Positions 25,001-33,133 of a stretch of 46,413 nt of DNA are shown in pieces (position 1 is the stretch's first letter; each line of letters begins with the position of its first letter). The notes beneath the pieces are model-generated. The model was given only the letters and a program-made list of their open reading frames with translations, made no database searches and had not been told where the DNA came from. The stretch comes from CALZFJ01 sp051878575 (lineage in GTDB: Bacteria > Bacteroidota > Bacteroidia > Bacteroidales > Muribaculaceae): the NCBI GenBank assembly GCA_051878575.1, contig JBJEKJ010000037.1, positions 1-46,413 on the forward strand. The letters run 5' to 3'. The position numbers and the translations under genes are program-made.

Positions 25001-25408
25001 GGCGGCAAAAGTGCGCAGAATCATTTGGAAAAATGAGTCGATGGTGCTGACTCCGAAGTTGGCATAGTCGTGCAGCAGCTCGGTGAGGGCGCGCCGAGCC
25101 GCTTTTCGCACGTCGGGCTCAGTGGCTCCAAACCGTTGGCACAGCTCTCCGAGATACTGGCTCTTGCCCTCGTCGCGCATGCCGGCAAGCACCGCCAGCT
25201 CGTGCACTATGCGCTGTTTCATCTCCTCGGTGGCCTTGTTGGTGAACGTCACGGCGAGGATGTGGCGGTGATACTCTCGCCGGCGGCCGTCGCGATAAAG
25301 CTGTAGCGAACCGTCGTCGGAGCGATAGCCGAGCAGCAGAGAGATGTATTCAAGCGCAAGGGTGAACGTCTTGCCCGATCCCGCCGAAGCCTTGATGACA
25401 TTTAGCAT
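22046..25408 (-). CDS. UvrD-family helicase-nuclease (AddA/RecB-like)
   Basis: 1120 aa. Superfamily 1A helicase: Walker A in KASAGSGKTFTL (residues 6-17), the AVTFTNKATEEMKQRI motif Ia, LIDEFQDTSAMQW (motif II, near 415), IGDEKQCIYRFRNSD (motif III) and VMTIHKSKGLEFPCVIIPY (motif V). The C-terminus carries a PD-(D/E)XK nuclease: RPDRVVV near 1060, then VIDYKFG and the QVQRYVDFL helix (~1072-1090). Such enzymes resect double-strand breaks and normally pair with an AddB-like nuclease. No partner gene is visible here: the upstream neighbour is SUI1 (25 nt away), so the partner must lie elsewhere. Probably co-transcribed with the SUI1 gene. Confidence 0.9.
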   Translation of the reverse strand: MLNVIKASAGSGKTFTLALEYISLLLGYRSDDGSLQLYRDGRRREYHRHILAVTFTNKATEEMKQRIVHELAVLAGMRDEGKSQYLGELCQRFGATEPDVRKAARRALTELLHDYANFGVSTIDSFFQMILRTFAAEVDIPYDYDIELNDDYALQVGIHDFLSKISSDRKKHSQVLGWLKKYVHAQLLSGGNWNPFKSGNHASAVASDNLFSLASVINKEIFRNLHDDMEKYLEANNGGNIGRFQTYVEEQVKCAEEAIEKAFDAANATIEGSGYAEFRKGRGCMASWLAKAENRSPGSKELESLRSLHTKNDNILKKLPKGMPEPSPDLQESVRQCCTTILDIGDRLLLFRSIAKNIYQLGLLGHISQSVFDFRKENNIILLSDTNELLHDIINKDETPFIYERIGTWVNNFLIDEFQDTSAMQWQNMMPLLSHSLASGNDDLIIGDEKQCIYRFRNSDPSLLQSKVHDTFKKWIADSDDKSRNWRSTPNVIKFNNTLFSVFAKEAGLTDVYANVVQLTNEKNRRLSGHVRVNMVRGDDATPLNDRVIDLVCDMLDRGYRQSDIAILVDRNVEGSEIIRAILDHNKTDEPRHELNVVSSDSLLLNNSPAIRLIVSHLRYIGLSMAMMGDDGKINNLKAFNERLHRLLRQYERHINAGDRPEEALRRCFEQPDDMKSSMDDTRSFLKNDSESFSLVSIVERIIEKTLSDDARSDENPFIQAFQDLVIDYSSRYNATIMSFLRWWDRIGCRMSITSPAGIDAINVMTIHKSKGLEFPCVIIPYANWSIGKTDPTLWFTRSEMEEAGILANLCGELIPPLTPVSGYSGLGKSALAKPYSKYLKESITDCMNKTYVAFTRAVDELHIFTDEFKGGDSGPLSEAPHTLSHYFSHFFNAMGKGDVADRINRDYAAATGQESADVATGIEKRGEPGNEYYCVGEPAQNDRKASAAEETMLLMPDYKVENRHDLAKYQLPQVFMSTRQEEGVTLHKVLSMIRSADDVERTLLYCKAHFVVAPDKYGHVSELLRSIICQSDEVRRWFARGNRVYNERTILVGDERYRPDRVVVTPEGDTIVIDYKFGVVHSKAYTTQVQRYVDFLRQSGMKNVSGRIWYPLEKKIHIV

Positions 25409-25432
25409 ATCTCAAATATTTTCCGTAGACTA

Positions 25433-25792
25433 TCAGATAATACGGGCCTTGAAGCCCTTCTCGCGCAATATCTCAAGCACTTTAGTGCGGAAGTCGCCCT
25501 GAATCAGTATCTCGCCGCCGCGGGCCGAACCACCTACGCCACACTGCTGCTTCAGCTCCTTGGCAAGCGCCTTCAGCGCCTCGTCGCTACCTGCGAAGTC
25601 GGTGACGAGCGTCACCTTCTTCCCATTTCGGTTGCGCTTGTCGAGCATCACGTTCAGCATCTGTCCGCCCTGTTCGGCAAGGGCGTCGGCCGGCTCTGCT
25701 TGTGCGCAGGCAGGCTGCTCCTCGGCCGTAGCCTCCTCGGGGTTATAGTTGAAAGCAGCGCCCAAAGCCGCTTTCCAGTCCACATTTTCCAT
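25433..25792 (-). CDS. SUI1/YciH family translation initiation-like protein
   Basis: 119 aa from the ATG at 25792 (MENVDWKAALGA); a TTG-started extension to 25816 overlaps the promoter -7 element, so it is unlikely. The N-terminal ~45 residues are acidic and disordered. The C-terminal half is the SUI1/eIF1 fold: VMLDKRNRNGKKVTLVTDF, LKQQCGVGGSARGGEILIQGDFRTKVLEILREKGFKARII. Bacterial YciH proteins resemble eIF1 and may affect start-codon fidelity; the role here is not known. It precedes the helicase gene by 24 nt. Confidence 0.92.
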   Translation of the reverse strand: MENVDWKAALGAAFNYNPEEATAEEQPACAQAEPADALAEQGGQMLNVMLDKRNRNGKKVTLVTDFAGSDEALKALAKELKQQCGVGGSARGGEILIQGDFRTKVLEILREKGFKARII

Positions 25793-25813
25793 ATCAAAAA
25801 CAGTTTTATTCTC

Positions 25814-25821
25814 CAAAAATA
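25814..25821 (-). promoter_or_regulatory. -7 element for the SUI1-helicase unit
   Basis: TATTTTTG on the minus strand, with the ATG at 25792 about 15-20 nt downstream of the predicted transcription start. No clear -33 element. Confidence 0.5.
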
Positions 25822-25959
25822 GCTAAAATCCCCGAAACCACCACCATCTTCCACAAAAATAAAGAAAAATGGCACAATCAGCTCAATCGCGATAAACGAG
25901 TGGGGAGAAAATGGGGCGGTGATGCAATAAATGGCGGGGGTGGTGCGTTATATTCAATA

Positions 25960-26682
25960 ATGAGAAAGTTGAACCATAGAATTTGCGTTTTTGCGGCACT
26001 GATCGTGGCGTTCTGCACAGGTGCGACGGCTCAGGACAACAACAAGATTCTGAACCGTCCGTATGCCGACCTGAAGCCTTTGCATTTCGGCTTCTCGGTG
26101 GGCTTCCAGTTTCAGGACCTGCGATTGCGGAACAATGGCTTCGTCACAGAGAGCGGCGAGGCGTGGTTTGCCGAGGTGCCGAGCCATTCGCCGGGCTTCT
26201 GTGTGAATGTGCTTGCCGACTTGCGCATCTCCAGGTATCTGAACCTCAGGTTCTCACCCGGAATGTATTTCGGGAACAAGACGGTGAAGTTCCGCGATGC
26301 CGCCAATGATGCCGTGGAGTCGCAGAATGTGAAGAGCAACTATGTGGTGCTGCCTTTCGACTTGAAGTATTCGGCGTCGCGCCACTACAACATCCGTCCA
26401 TATATAGTGGGAGGCGTGATGGGCGTGTTCGACGTGTCGAAGCGGCGAAGCGAGCAGATTGCGCTCAACACGAGCGATGTTATGCTGACTATGGGCTTTG
26501 GCTGCGACTTCTATCTGCCGTTCTTCAAGTTGTGTCCTGAGGTGAAATTCTGTTTCGGGTTGAAGGATTTGCTTAGGCGCGACCGCCCCGATCTCTCCGA
26601 TGATCCCGAGAAGCTGAAATTCACCAACTCGCTTGACAAGGTGACGTCGAACATGGTGGTGGTGACTTTCTATTTTGAGTGA
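25960..26682 (+). CDS. porT: PorT-family outer-membrane protein of the T9SS
   Basis: 240 aa from the ATG at 25960 (MRKLNHRICVFAALIVAFCTGATAQ), a standard signal peptide; the 20-residue extension upstream is Gly-rich and unlikely. The mature part fits PorT/SprT: YADLKPLHFGFSVGFQFQDLRLRNNGF, NLRFSPGMYFGNKTVKFRD, then beta-barrel-type strands ending with VTSNMVVVTFYFE (terminal aromatic, typical of outer-membrane barrels). PorT is required for type IX secretion in Porphyromonas and Flavobacterium. In P. gingivalis it is not linked to porPKLMN; here it sits directly upstream (37 nt to the porP start), forming one block. Confidence 0.8.
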   Translation: MRKLNHRICVFAALIVAFCTGATAQDNNKILNRPYADLKPLHFGFSVGFQFQDLRLRNNGFVTESGEAWFAEVPSHSPGFCVNVLADLRISRYLNLRFSPGMYFGNKTVKFRDAANDAVESQNVKSNYVVLPFDLKYSASRHYNIRPYIVGGVMGVFDVSKRRSEQIALNTSDVMLTMGFGCDFYLPFFKLCPEVKFCFGLKDLLRRDRPDLSDDPEKLKFTNSLDKVTSNMVVVTFYFE

Positions 26683-26719
26683 CGAATGACGTAATTATTC
26701 TTGAATAGATGTGAGTGAA

Positions 26720-27724
26720 ATGAGTGGCTACTATCTACATATTCTCAAATCGAGGCTTGCCGCAAGGGCGGCTGCTGCCGTGGTGGCGTGCCTTATAGGC
26801 GTGGTGGCCCTGCGAGCTCAGACCGACGCGCAGCTCACTCAATATTGGGCCATGCCGACTTACTATAACCCCGGCGCGGTGGGCAACAGCGACTTCATCC
26901 GCGTGACGGCTGCGAGCCGCATGCAGTGGGTGGGCATTCCCAAGGCTCCCCGCTCGTTTATCGGGCTTGCCGACAGCCCGTTCAAGCTCATTGGCAAGCG
27001 TGTGGGCGCCGGCGTGGCTATTATGCAGGACAATGCCGGACTCTACAGCACGCTGAATGCCTCGCTGCAAGTGGCCTATAAGTTGCGTGTGCTCAAGGGT
27101 GAGCTCAGCATTGGCGCACAATTCGGGCTTATGAGTGAGACGTTCAAGGGCTCGGAAATCTATAATCCCGATGACGATGATTTTCATGAGGGCAACGACG
27201 ATGGAATACCTACGACCGACATTAATGGCACGGCTCTCGACGTGGGCTTCGGCGTGTTCTACACGCACAAGCTGTTTTGGGCGTCGTTGTCGGCCACTCA
27301 CCTCACGCAGCCCACGGTGACCATGCGCTCCGACACTGAGCAGGAGAAGCAGTTTGAGTTCCAGACCGGCCGAACGTATTATTTTATGGCCGGCAGCAAT
27401 ATTCCCGTTAAAAATACGTTATTTGAAGTGCAGCCATCTGTGTTGGTGAAGACCGATATGACCTTCTTCAGCGCGGAGGCTACGGCACGGATCCGCTACA
27501 ACAAGTTTTTGTCGGGCGGAATTGGCTATAGGTGGAATGACGCAGTGTCGGTTATGGTAGGAGCCGAGATTAAGAATTTCTTTCTCGGATATAGCTTCGA
27601 CTATCCTGTGTCCAAAATCTCCAAGGCAAGCAGCGGCAGCCATGAGGTGTTTCTGCGCTACAACATAAAGCTCGATTTATCGGAAAAGAATAAAAACAAG
27701 CATAAGAGTATTCGTATAATGTAG
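26720..27724 (+). CDS. porP: PorP/SprF family T9SS outer-membrane protein
   Basis: 334 aa from the ATG at 26720; a GTG at 26711 would add three residues. Signal peptide to about residue 34 (ending VALRAQ). The mature start TDAQLTQYWAMPTYYNPGAVGNSDFIRV is the PorP/SprF signature (Q-Y...NP..aG). The rest is an amphipathic beta-barrel pattern: GVGFGV-type strands, SVLVKTDMTFFSAEATARIRYNKFLSGGIGYR and GYSFDYPVSKISKASSGSHEVFLRYNIKL. PorP works with the PorK/PorN ring or anchors secreted substrates. The next gene begins 5 nt after the stop, showing an operon. Confidence 0.93.
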   Translation: MSGYYLHILKSRLAARAAAAVVACLIGVVALRAQTDAQLTQYWAMPTYYNPGAVGNSDFIRVTAASRMQWVGIPKAPRSFIGLADSPFKLIGKRVGAGVAIMQDNAGLYSTLNASLQVAYKLRVLKGELSIGAQFGLMSETFKGSEIYNPDDDDFHEGNDDGIPTTDINGTALDVGFGVFYTHKLFWASLSATHLTQPTVTMRSDTEQEKQFEFQTGRTYYFMAGSNIPVKNTLFEVQPSVLVKTDMTFFSAEATARIRYNKFLSGGIGYRWNDAVSVMVGAEIKNFFLGYSFDYPVSKISKASSGSHEVFLRYNIKLDLSEKNKNKHKSIRIM

Positions 27725-27729
27725 AATAT

Positions 27730-29163
27730 ATGAAAAAAGTAATAGTTTATATTTCCCTTGCTCTTGCGGTGGTGTCGTGCATGTCGCCCAAAAGCAGTAT
27801 CGGCAGCGGTGGCGGTGAGGTCACCGGTGTCGGTGGTATAGCATGGTCGGAACCCACGCCCTACGGCATGGTGTTTATCGATCGTGGCTCGATGAAGGTG
27901 GGGCCTGCCGAGGCCGACAGCACATGGGGCGTCAAGCCCGATGCCCGCGGCATCTCGGTCGACGCCTTCTGGATGGATGAGACCGAGATTACCAACTCAA
28001 AGTATAAGCAATTCCTTTTCTGGGTGCGCGACTCCATCATCCGCGAGCGCCTTGCCGACCCTGCCTACGGCGGCAATGAGGCCTTCAAGATTGAGGAGGA
28101 CAAGGAGGGCAATCCCATCACTCCGCGCCTTAACTGGAGCAAGGCCATACCCTGGAAGAATCCGAGCGAGGACGAGGCCCGAGCCATCGAGAGCGTGTAT
28201 CGCACGAATCCTATCACAGGAGTGCGCGAGCTCGACCCGGCGCAGATGATCTATCGCTACGAAATCTACAATATGACCGAGGCGGTGAAGCGCAAGAACC
28301 GCCTCGACCCCACGCGTCGCGACTATAACACCGACCATGAGGTGCCCGAGGTGAATCCGGTGATTTCGAAGGACACTGCATATATCGACGACGAGGGCAA
28401 TATTCGCCGCGAGACAATCACTCGCTCGCTCACCGGCGACTACGACTTCCTGAACACCTATATAGTGAACGTGTATCCCGATACTACATGCTGGGTGAAC
28501 GATTTCGAGAATGCCTACAACGAGCAGTATGTGAGAATGTACTTCTCCCATGCCGGCTACAACGACTATCCGGTGGTGGGCGTGAGCTGGGAGCAGGCCA
28601 ACGCATTCTGCGCATGGCGCACCGAGTTCCTGCGCCGCTCGCTTGGCAAGCAGGGAGTGTATGTGGAGCCTTACCGTCTCCCCACCGAGGCCGAGTGGGA
28701 ATATGCCGCCCGTGCCGGAAAGAATGAGAACAAATATCCGTGGAGCGGCGACCTGCCCATGGAGGAGAAGGATGGATGCTTCTATGCCAACCTGAAGCCT
28801 ATGGAGGGCAACTATGTGAAGGACGGCAACATTATAACGTCGCGTGCCGGAACTTACAGCCCCAACGACTTCGGCCTCTATGACATGGCGGGTAACGTGA
28901 GTGAGTGGACCTCGACGGCCTACACCGAGAGCGTGAGCCAAAAGACGAGCGACATCAATCCGGAGTACCGCTACAACGCCGCTAAGGAGGACCCCTACAA
29001 GATGACGCGCAAGATAGTGCGCGGAGGCTCGTGGAAGGATGCCTTGCACAATGTGCGCAGCGACGTCCGCATGTGGGAATACCAGAATGAGCAGCGCTCC
29101 TATATCGGTTTCCGCTGCGTGCGCTCCTCAGTGGGTTTCTCAAAGTCGAAAAAAAGGAAATAA
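27730..29163 (+). CDS. porK: PorK/GldK T9SS lipoprotein
   Basis: 477 aa. Lipoprotein signal MKKVIVYISLALAVVSC (Cys17). The body is a formylglycine-generating-enzyme (SUMF1)-like fold: MVFIDRGSMKVGPAEAD, VDAFWMDETEITNSKYKQFLFWV, YPVVGVSWEQANAFCAWRTEFL, RLPTEAEWEYAARAG, DMAGNVSEWTSTAY, and the final RGGSWKDALHNVRSDVR ... YIGFRCVRS. PorK/GldK uses this fold structurally rather than as an enzyme. It forms a periplasmic ring with PorN attached to the outer membrane. A large insertion (~95-270) is also usual in PorK/GldK. Second gene of porPKLMN. Confidence 0.95.
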   Translation: MKKVIVYISLALAVVSCMSPKSSIGSGGGEVTGVGGIAWSEPTPYGMVFIDRGSMKVGPAEADSTWGVKPDARGISVDAFWMDETEITNSKYKQFLFWVRDSIIRERLADPAYGGNEAFKIEEDKEGNPITPRLNWSKAIPWKNPSEDEARAIESVYRTNPITGVRELDPAQMIYRYEIYNMTEAVKRKNRLDPTRRDYNTDHEVPEVNPVISKDTAYIDDEGNIRRETITRSLTGDYDFLNTYIVNVYPDTTCWVNDFENAYNEQYVRMYFSHAGYNDYPVVGVSWEQANAFCAWRTEFLRRSLGKQGVYVEPYRLPTEAEWEYAARAGKNENKYPWSGDLPMEEKDGCFYANLKPMEGNYVKDGNIITSRAGTYSPNDFGLYDMAGNVSEWTSTAYTESVSQKTSDINPEYRYNAAKEDPYKMTRKIVRGGSWKDALHNVRSDVRMWEYQNEQRSYIGFRCVRSSVGFSKSKKRK

Positions 29164-29203
29164 TCAACCAAAAGCGATAACAACATAAAATTGCACAATC
29201 GAG

Positions 29204-30142
29204 ATGGGCAAGATAAAAAGATATAAGAATGTGATTGAGCGGTTCCTTTCGGGCGATAAAGGACAGCGTTTCTTCAATTTCGCCTATAGTATAGGTGCCG
29301 CAGTGGTGATATGGGGCGCCCTGTTCAAGATTCTTCACCTGCCGGGTGGCAACACGCTGCTCTGCATCGGTATGGGAACTGAGGTGCTCATGTTTATCCT
29401 CACCGCCTTCGACCGTCCGGCCGAGGAGTATAAGTGGGAGGAGGTTTTCCCCGTGCTTCGCAGCAAGGATCCTGATGACCGCCCCGACTTCAGCAGCGGC
29501 TCGGGAATAGTGATAGGCGGAGGCCTTGCCGACGGTGTCGACCTGCCTACCGACAAGGAGGCGCGCCGCATTGCCGGCCTGCCCGACGGAATCAACCTCT
29601 CAGAGGAGGACTCGCGGAGCCTTAGCGAGAGCATCGCCAAGATGGCAGCGGCAAGCGACCAGCTTTCGCGCATGGCCGAGCTCACCGACGCCACGCAGCA
29701 ATACCTCAGCCAGATGTCGGCAATCTCAGAGCAGATGCAGCGTCTGCGCGAGACCACCGAGGCGCTCAACAACGTGTCGGACGTGCTTCTCGGCAGCTAT
29801 CGCGCCATTACCGACAATAGCGAGAACATCACCCGCAGCTCATCGGGCTATGTGGAGCAGATGGAGAGCCTGAACCGCAATATCAGCGGCCTTAACGCTA
29901 TTTATGAGATTCAGCTCAAGAGCATTTCCACGCAGTTGGACAGCATCGACCGCGTGAACAGGGGGCTGAAGGACATTCGCGACATGTATGAGAAATCGGC
30001 GCGCGAGAGCACTTCCTATTGCGACGAGACCGAGAAACTTGCCCACAACATGAAGCAGCTCAACAGCGTGTATGAGCGTATGGTGAAGGCTATGACGGTG
30101 AATATGTATCGCCCTATGATGCCCGGCGACTCAGCTGAATAA
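29204..30142 (+). CDS. porL: PorL/GldL T9SS inner-membrane motor protein
   Basis: 312 aa. Two N-terminal transmembrane helices (~25-40 and ~50-68) joined by the conserved turn FKILHLPGGN. Lys42 and Glu60 (GMGTEVLMF) correspond to the conserved Lys/Glu pair in the GldL membrane core that couples the proton motive force to rotation. The cytoplasmic remainder is a long helical region (SEEDSRSLSESIAKMAAASDQLSRMAELTDATQQYLSQM) typical of GldL. With PorM it forms the 5:2 rotary motor that powers type IX secretion. 40 nt after porK. Confidence 0.95.
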   Translation: MGKIKRYKNVIERFLSGDKGQRFFNFAYSIGAAVVIWGALFKILHLPGGNTLLCIGMGTEVLMFILTAFDRPAEEYKWEEVFPVLRSKDPDDRPDFSSGSGIVIGGGLADGVDLPTDKEARRIAGLPDGINLSEEDSRSLSESIAKMAAASDQLSRMAELTDATQQYLSQMSAISEQMQRLRETTEALNNVSDVLLGSYRAITDNSENITRSSSGYVEQMESLNRNISGLNAIYEIQLKSISTQLDSIDRVNRGLKDIRDMYEKSARESTSYCDETEKLAHNMKQLNSVYERMVKAMTVNMYRPMMPGDSAE

Positions 30143-30193
30143 TTGACGAGACAGAAAAAAAGACTTTATAGCATAACATAAAATTGCGATTAA

Positions 30194-31771
30194 ATGGCTA
30201 ATGCTCATAATCAGACGGTAGGCAGGATGTCGCCTCGCCAGAAGATGATAAACCTGATGTATATCGTCTTGACGGCAATGCTGGCGCTGAACGTGTCGAG
30301 CGACGTGCTCAACGGCTTCAGCCAGGTGGAGGACGGACTGATGCGCTCAAACCGCACCGTGGCTGAGCGCAATATCCAACTGTTTGAAAAGCTCAAGGCT
30401 TTCAACGACAAGAATCCTGAAAAGGGAGGCGTGTGGTTGCAGAAAGCTCGGGAAGTGCGCCGACAGACGTTGGCCCTCTACAACTTTATCGACTCGCTGA
30501 AACTACAGATAGTGTATGCCGCCGATGGCGAAGGCGCCGATGTGGAGAACATCAAGAACCTCGACGACCTCGAGTCGGCAGCGGTGGTGATGCTCGCACC
30601 CACCACAGGCAAGGGACAGGAGCTCAAGGCCCGAATCAATGCCTACAGCGACTTCTCATGCAGTCATATCACCGATTCCACGCACGTGGCCAACATACGT
30701 CGTGTATTGGCGACACAGATTAAGAAGCAGGCCGGCAACATCGACGCCAAGTCGTGGGAGGAGAACCTCTTTGAGAATATGCCCGTGGTAGCTGCCGTGA
30801 CGCTGCTTACCAAGATGCAGAACGACGTGCTCTATGTGGAGGGCGAGGTGCTCAACACGCTGCTCACCAATGTGGATATCGGCGACATCCGCGTGAATCA
30901 GGTGGACGCCTTCGTGATTCCCGACTCGCGCGTGGTGATGCGTGGCAGCAAATACTCGGCCAACATAGTGCTTGCCGCAGTCGACACCACACAGCGCCCC
31001 ATGGTATTCATCAATGGCACCCAGTTGGGCAACGACCGCGGACTCTATCAGACGGGAACGGGAAAGGCCGGCGTGTTCGACTACTCGGGATATATCGAGG
31101 TGCCGCATGGCGACGGAACGGTGTCGAGACATAATTTCAAGTCGTCGTACACCGTGATAGAGCCAATGGCCACCATCTCGGCCACGATGATGAACGTGCT
31201 CTATGCCGGCATCGACAACCCGATATCTATTGCCGTGCCCGGAATACCCAACAATGCCATTACGGCCACTATGACCAATGGCACGCTCACCCGCCGAGGC
31301 GACAGCTGGGTGGCACGCCCGTCGAAAGTAGGAGAGGAGGCCGTGGTCTCAGTGTCGGCCACCATAGACGGTTCCACGCAGAAGGTGGCTACCACCAATT
31401 TCCGCGTGCGCAAGTTGCCCGACCCGATGCCATATATCGCCTATAAGGATGCCAAGGGCAATCCAGAGCGCTACAAGGGTGGCAAGCCATTCTCCAAGAC
31501 GCTGCTGCTGCAAGCCTCGGGCATCTCGGCAGCCATCGACGATGATATGCTGAACGTTGCATATAAGGTGCTCAGCTTCGAGACGGTGTTCTTCGACTCC
31601 ATGGGCAATGCCATTCCCGAGGTGTCGGCCGGCGACAAGTTCTCCGAGCGCCAGATAAGCAGTTTCCGCCGCTTGTCGCGAGGGAAACGCTTCTACATCT
31701 CGCGTGTGAGGGCTATGGGACCCGACGGGATTGAGCGCACGATCGCCCCGATGGAAGTTATTGTGAATTGA
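30194..31771 (+). CDS. porM: PorM/GldM T9SS motor protein
   Basis: 525 aa. One N-terminal transmembrane helix in MSPRQKMINLMYIVLTAMLALNVSSDVLNGFSQVEDG, the part that enters the PorL ring. The large periplasmic part has the GldM D1-D4 layout: a helical first domain (RNIQLFEKLKAFNDKNPEKGG ... LYNFIDSL), then three beta-domains (VNQVDAFVIPDSRVVMRGSKYSANIVLAAVD ... YAGIDNPISIAVPGIPNNAITATM ... KPFSKTLLLQASGISAAIDDDMLNVAYKVLSFE). It carries torque across the periplasm to the PorKN ring. 51 nt after porL, 30 nt before porN. Confidence 0.95.
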   Translation: MANAHNQTVGRMSPRQKMINLMYIVLTAMLALNVSSDVLNGFSQVEDGLMRSNRTVAERNIQLFEKLKAFNDKNPEKGGVWLQKAREVRRQTLALYNFIDSLKLQIVYAADGEGADVENIKNLDDLESAAVVMLAPTTGKGQELKARINAYSDFSCSHITDSTHVANIRRVLATQIKKQAGNIDAKSWEENLFENMPVVAAVTLLTKMQNDVLYVEGEVLNTLLTNVDIGDIRVNQVDAFVIPDSRVVMRGSKYSANIVLAAVDTTQRPMVFINGTQLGNDRGLYQTGTGKAGVFDYSGYIEVPHGDGTVSRHNFKSSYTVIEPMATISATMMNVLYAGIDNPISIAVPGIPNNAITATMTNGTLTRRGDSWVARPSKVGEEAVVSVSATIDGSTQKVATTNFRVRKLPDPMPYIAYKDAKGNPERYKGGKPFSKTLLLQASGISAAIDDDMLNVAYKVLSFETVFFDSMGNAIPEVSAGDKFSERQISSFRRLSRGKRFYISRVRAMGPDGIERTIAPMEVIVN

Positions 31772-31801
31772 TTTTAAAGTAGATAATATAACAATCGCGA
31801 T

Positions 31802-32974
31802 ATGAGAATTTTAAGATATATTGCCGCAGCGGTGATGGTTGCCGCAGTTGCCGGAAGCGCAGTGGCTCAAGACAAGTCGACGGGTAGTGTGGTGCGCAAG
31901 CGCAAGGCGGGCGACCGCAGCGGTCAGGACAAGGAAGTGCAGGTGTCGCCGAGAATGCAGTCGTTCTACGAAGAGCGCGAGGTGTCCGATGCCGACGTGG
32001 AGTGGATGAAGGTGATTTATCGCCAGCTCGACCTGAAAAAAGAGCATAATATGGCGCTCTACTATCCCGAGGAGCCTAATCAGGATGGAATGAACCTGTT
32101 CTGCATCATAATGAAGCTGATAGCCGACGATAAGCTGTCGGTCTATGAGTATCTCGACGGACGCGAGATTTTCACCGACCAGTACAAGGTGAAGGTGCGC
32201 GACATGTTCGACCGCTTCCATATCCTCTACACCGAGGCAAAAGGAAGTACCGAGAAGCATCCTAAATTCAAGATTGAGGACAGCGATATCCCATCGAATG
32301 AGGTGCTGAGCTACTATGTGATAGAGAAATGGGAGTTTGACCGTCTTTCGAGCAAGATGCAGCACCATGTGCAGGCCATCTGCCCCGTGCTTCACCGCAC
32401 CGATGAGTTTGGAGGCGAGCCGATACGCTACCCGATGTTCTGGGTGAAGTATGACGAGAGCATCCGCCCGTATTTGGCACAGCAATATGTCTTTACCGAC
32501 AATGACAACAACCTTGCCCGATACAACTACGATGACTTCTTCCAGATGAACATCTACAAGGGCGATATATATAAGACCAAGAACTTGCGAAACCTCTCGC
32601 TGATGCAATTGTTTCCCGACCCCGACGATTTCAAGCGTGCTCAGGATAGCATAGAGGCGCGTCTGCGCTCGTTCGACAAGAATCTTTGGGTGCCATCGCG
32701 CGAGGAGCTTCAGGCACGCGCCGACTCTCTCGAGGCACTTGAGCTGGCCAAGCTCGCCGCCGCCGACTCCTCACTCGTGATAAAGCAGCGCGAAAGCAAG
32801 TCGGGAAGCACGAAGCGGGCTACTCGCAGCTCTAAGCGCGGCTCGAAGAATTCGGGCAAGTCTGCTGAGAAGTCTACCGAGAAGGCAAAAGCCACCAAGA
32901 CCAAGACCGCTAAGGTTAAGGAGGCTAAGGTGAGCAGCAGTTCGGCCACCCGCTCTGTGCGCCGACGCCGCTAA
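31802..32974 (+). CDS. porN: PorN/GldN T9SS periplasmic ring protein with basic C-terminal tail
   Basis: 390 aa. Signal peptide to about residue 22 (VAAVAGSAVAQ). The core (~40-310) matches PorN/GldN: DADVEWMKVIYRQLDLKKEHNMALYYPEEPNQDGMNLFCIIMKLI, VYEYLDGREIFTDQYKVK, YYVIEKWEFDRLSSKMQHHVQAICPVLHRTDEFGGEPIRYPMFWVKYD. It pairs with PorK in the ring. Residues ~325-390 are an extension rich in Lys, Ser, Thr, Ala and Arg (SKSGSTKRATRSSKRGSKN.., ending SVRRRR), unlike the typical compact end. It is probably disordered and could bind LPS, peptidoglycan or another polyanion. Last gene of the operon. Confidence 0.93.
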   Translation: MRILRYIAAAVMVAAVAGSAVAQDKSTGSVVRKRKAGDRSGQDKEVQVSPRMQSFYEEREVSDADVEWMKVIYRQLDLKKEHNMALYYPEEPNQDGMNLFCIIMKLIADDKLSVYEYLDGREIFTDQYKVKVRDMFDRFHILYTEAKGSTEKHPKFKIEDSDIPSNEVLSYYVIEKWEFDRLSSKMQHHVQAICPVLHRTDEFGGEPIRYPMFWVKYDESIRPYLAQQYVFTDNDNNLARYNYDDFFQMNIYKGDIYKTKNLRNLSLMQLFPDPDDFKRAQDSIEARLRSFDKNLWVPSREELQARADSLEALELAKLAAADSSLVIKQRESKSGSTKRATRSSKRGSKNSGKSAEKSTEKAKATKTKTAKVKEAKVSSSSATRSVRRRR

Positions 32975-33079
32975 GCTCGGTCTCGCCTGCCTTTCGATGA
33001 CGAGGGAATGTGAGGACCGCAGATTCATCAGGCTCTTGCTCTGGGCATGAATAGGCGAAAATAAGAAAAATACAACATA

Positions 33080-33116
33080 AAAAAGCGAGGTACCGATTGC
33101 CGATACCTCGCTTTTT
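33080..33116. terminator. Bidirectional terminator between porN and the ferredoxin gene
   Basis: Arms AAAAAGCGAGGTACCG (33080-33095) and CGATACCTCGCTTTTT (33101-33116) pair almost perfectly (one wobble) around a 5-nt loop. A-tract and T-tract on both flanks, so it terminates porN on the plus strand and the ferredoxin on the minus strand. Confidence 0.92.
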
Positions 33117-33133
33117 CCTTTGCCTTGCGTCGA

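Noticed and set aside
27997..29049. Minus-strand open frame of 350 codons inside porK
   Set aside because: Antisense shadow; porK is complete and the translated product looks random.
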